Assembly: GCA_022706885.1 (NCBI GenBank)
Contig: JAKJBR010000030.1
Span: 1 to 15,007 of the forward strand
Direction of reading: 5' to 3'
Source of the DNA: DUPQ01 sp022706885
Lineage (GTDB): Bacteria; Bacillota; Clostridia; DUPQ01
DNA: 15,007 nt
Under the pieces are notes generated by a model. It worked only from the letters and a program-made list of their open reading frames with translations, was not told where the DNA came from and made no database searches. Positions 13,894 through 15,007 of this stretch are shown here, in pieces (the stretch's first letter is position 1; every line of letters starts with the position of its first letter). The position numbers were made by a program, and so were the translations under genes.

Positions 13894-14682
13894 CTACTTC
13901 TTCCTTACTATTATTACCTGTGTAGCCGTAGTGTATGAATCGGTAAAATCCACATTTATAAGGCGATCTTCGGTAACAGTCATTCCGGCCACTCCTATGT
14001 CGGCTTTTCCCGACTGAACGGCGGCAATAATTGCGTCAAAATCCATATCTTCTATAACCAATTCCATTTTGAGTATGTCGGCTACCGCTTGTGCAAGGTC
14101 CACATCTATTCCCACTACAACTCCGCCTTCCATATATTCATACGGTTCGAAATGTGCGTTTGTAGCCATTATGAGTTTGCCGTTGCTGTAATCGGAATTA
14201 CCGGAAACATACGGACTCTTACCTTTTGTGTCATCTCCTATGTAGTTGGAGATAATGGCAGCCAGCGTTCCGTCTATCTTTAACTGAGCTATTGCAGCAT
14301 TAATTTTATTCTTAAGTTCCGAATTGGTTTTTGCTATGCACATGGCATAATCTTCCAGCTCAAACGGATCGGGCAATATCATAAGGTCTTTATTCTTTGC
14401 CACAAATGCTTTTGCCGGCTCGTTGTCGATAATGACACAGTCCACTTTACCTTGTTTCAAAGCCTGAACGGCATCGGCACCTTTATTGTATCTCTCAATA
14501 ACGGAACCTTCCGCTTCATAATCGGAAGCATATATGTCTCCTGTGGTGCCCAGCTGAACCCCTATAACTTTGCCGGGCAGATCGTCCGCGGAAAACACCG
14601 TATTGGGTGTTACCTGTGTGCAGCCCGCCAAGGCAGACAGTGCCAGTATTGTTGTTAAAACAGTTGCTATAATCTTTTTCAT
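13894..14682 (-). CDS. Amino acid-binding lipoprotein with circularly permuted SBP_bac_3 domain order
   Basis: A 262-residue ABC transporter binding protein. Residues 1-21 are a lipoprotein signal with lipobox L18-A19-G20-C21. Residues 33-149 resemble the second half of the SBP_bac_3 family: DLPGKVIGVQLGTTG (34-48), ADAVQALKQGKVDCVIID (69-86), and a last helix LAAIISNYIG. A linker (150-168) follows, and then residues 169-262 resemble the first half: KLIMATNAHFEPYEY, GIDVDLAQAVADIL, AAVQSGKADIGVAGMTVTEDR and NVDFTDSYTTATQVIIVRKK. In ordinary members KLIMATN-like sequence comes first and GKxIGVQLGTTG follows directly after VRK. R240 and D81 or D86 are expected ligand contacts. The ATG at 14682 has GGAGGG upstream with long spacing (about 12 nt); codons before it do not resemble a signal peptide. 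Confidence 0.93.
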   Translation of the reverse strand: MKKIIATVLTTILALSALAGCTQVTPNTVFSADDLPGKVIGVQLGTTGDIYASDYEAEGSVIERYNKGADAVQALKQGKVDCVIIDNEPAKAFVAKNKDLMILPDPFELEDYAMCIAKTNSELKNKINAAIAQLKIDGTLAAIISNYIGDDTKGKSPYVSGNSDYSNGKLIMATNAHFEPYEYMEGGVVVGIDVDLAQAVADILKMELVIEDMDFDAIIAAVQSGKADIGVAGMTVTEDRLINVDFTDSYTTATQVIIVRKK

Positions 14683-14722
14683 AAAATATATTACCCTCCG
14701 TAAGCAATTTCGTGTTTTCATA

Positions 14723-14751
14723 AATATACACTTATGTGCATAAATAGTCAA
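14723..14751 (-). promoter_or_regulatory. Promoter of the amino acid ABC operon
   Basis: On the minus strand TTGACT (14746-14751) and TATATT (14723-14728) are 17 nt apart. The spacer holds the palindrome TTATG-TG-CATAA (plus strand 14732-14743), a possible operator. Predicted start near 14716 gives a leader of about 34 nt. Confidence 0.7.
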
Positions 14752-14809
14752 TAGCAAAGTTTGAATTTCGTTATAATTTTCCGTTTTTAATTAAATATCG
14801 ATAAAACCA

Positions 14810-14824
14810 ATGAATATTATTCAT
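14810..14824. promoter_or_regulatory. ARG-box-like palindrome upstream of the ABC operon
   Basis: ATGAAT-ATT-ATTCAT has perfect 6-bp arms. It resembles the ArgR/AhrC operator TGAAT-WWWW-ATTCA but with three central bases instead of four, so the assignment is tentative. It lies about 60 nt upstream of the -35 of the ABC promoter. Confidence 0.3.
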
Positions 14825-14964
14825 TTTCATTGCATAAATTGATGTATAAATCATTAAAAGAATAAGAACATATAAAGATATGGTAGATTGCATAACTAAG
14901 TTCCGTTCTTACATAACCCAAAAAAGCGAATTACCGATAAAGTGTTAAAAAAGACATAAAATCG

Positions 14965-14993
14965 TTGAAATATTTCAATTTGAATGATATTCT
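14965..14993 (+). promoter_or_regulatory. Possible rightward promoter at the right edge
   Basis: TTGAAA (14965-14970) and TATTCT (14988-14993) are 17 nt apart on the plus strand; the -35 lies in the palindrome TTGAAATATTTCAA. It could drive a divergent gene beyond the window. Support is weak because the region is AT-rich. Confidence 0.35.
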
Positions 14994-15007
14994 ATGGCTG
15001 TCAAGCA

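Larger units (their letters stand above)
14752..15007. other. AT-rich non-coding region upstream of the ABC operon
   Basis: Together with the leader of the lipoprotein gene this makes about 325 nt without a gene. It holds several palindromes: ATGAAT-ATT-ATTCAT at 14810-14824, TTGAAATATTTCAA at 14965-14978 and TGAAT-GAT-ATTCT at 14981-14993. It also has a 9-base direct repeat ATTGCATAA at 14829 and 14887, and arms TAAGAAC/GTTCTTA at 14863 and 14905. I see no open reading frame with a ribosome binding site and no RNA gene. Confidence 0.6.

Noticed and set aside
14683..14757. Longer N-terminus of the binding lipoprotein starting at 14757
   Set aside because: The extra 25 residues lie over the -10 and -35 region and would put charged and polar residues in front of a clean lipoprotein signal that starts at 14682.
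1..15007. CRISPR arrays, insertion sequences, tRNA or rRNA genes
   Set aside because: No regularly spaced repeats, transposase reading frames or tRNA-like conserved arms were seen anywhere in the window.

Overview
The window looks like chromosomal DNA of a low-to-moderate-GC Bacillota, most likely class Clostridia and perhaps Lachnospiraceae-like. The pointers are a HisZ plus short-form HisG pair, purine-rich ribosome binding sites, sigma-A type promoters with 17-nt spacers, a ThiT thiamine transporter behind a TPP riboswitch, and protein sequences that resemble clostridial families. The genus is inference only. Almost everything is on the minus strand; only one gene, a GNAT acetyltransferase, lies on the plus strand.

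Layout, left to right: (1) 1-155, the start of a GMP synthetase PP-loop subunit that runs off the left edge and begins directly at the ATP-pyrophosphatase domain. (2) 286-570, a small two-helix membrane protein with its own consensus promoter and terminator. (3) 716-7005, a tightly packed histidine operon transcribed right to left as hisZ-hisG-hisD-hisC-hisB-hisA-hisF. All junctions overlap or are within about 25 nt. The leader is only about 48 nt, too short for a T-box. hisH, hisI and hisE are not in the window. (4) 7101-8015, thiT with a TPP riboswitch and a hairpin that can hide its Shine-Dalgarno sequence. (5) 8085-8875, a minimal nucleotidyltransferase/HEPN pair. (6) 8909-10089, a divergent Eis-like GNAT acetyltransferase. 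(7) 10113-12329, a two-gene operon of a uroporphyrinogen-decarboxylase-like protein and a P-loop kinase fused to an uncharacterised N-terminal domain. (8) 12385-14751, a polar amino acid ABC importer (lipoprotein, permease, ATPase). (9) 14752-15007, AT-rich non-coding DNA with palindromes and a possible rightward promoter.

The his genes together encode most of the route from ATP and PRPP to histidine, with HisZ as the regulatory partner of short HisG. The missing HisH and HisI/E steps must be encoded elsewhere or done differently. The ABC genes form one complete importer, but its binding lipoprotein has the two halves of the usual SBP_bac_3 fold in reversed order, so it reads as a circular permutation anchored to the membrane at the hinge. 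This is the most unusual feature of the window. A second is a pair of mutually exclusive hairpins in front of the permease gene. All calls are from reading the sequence; no database search or folding program was run.
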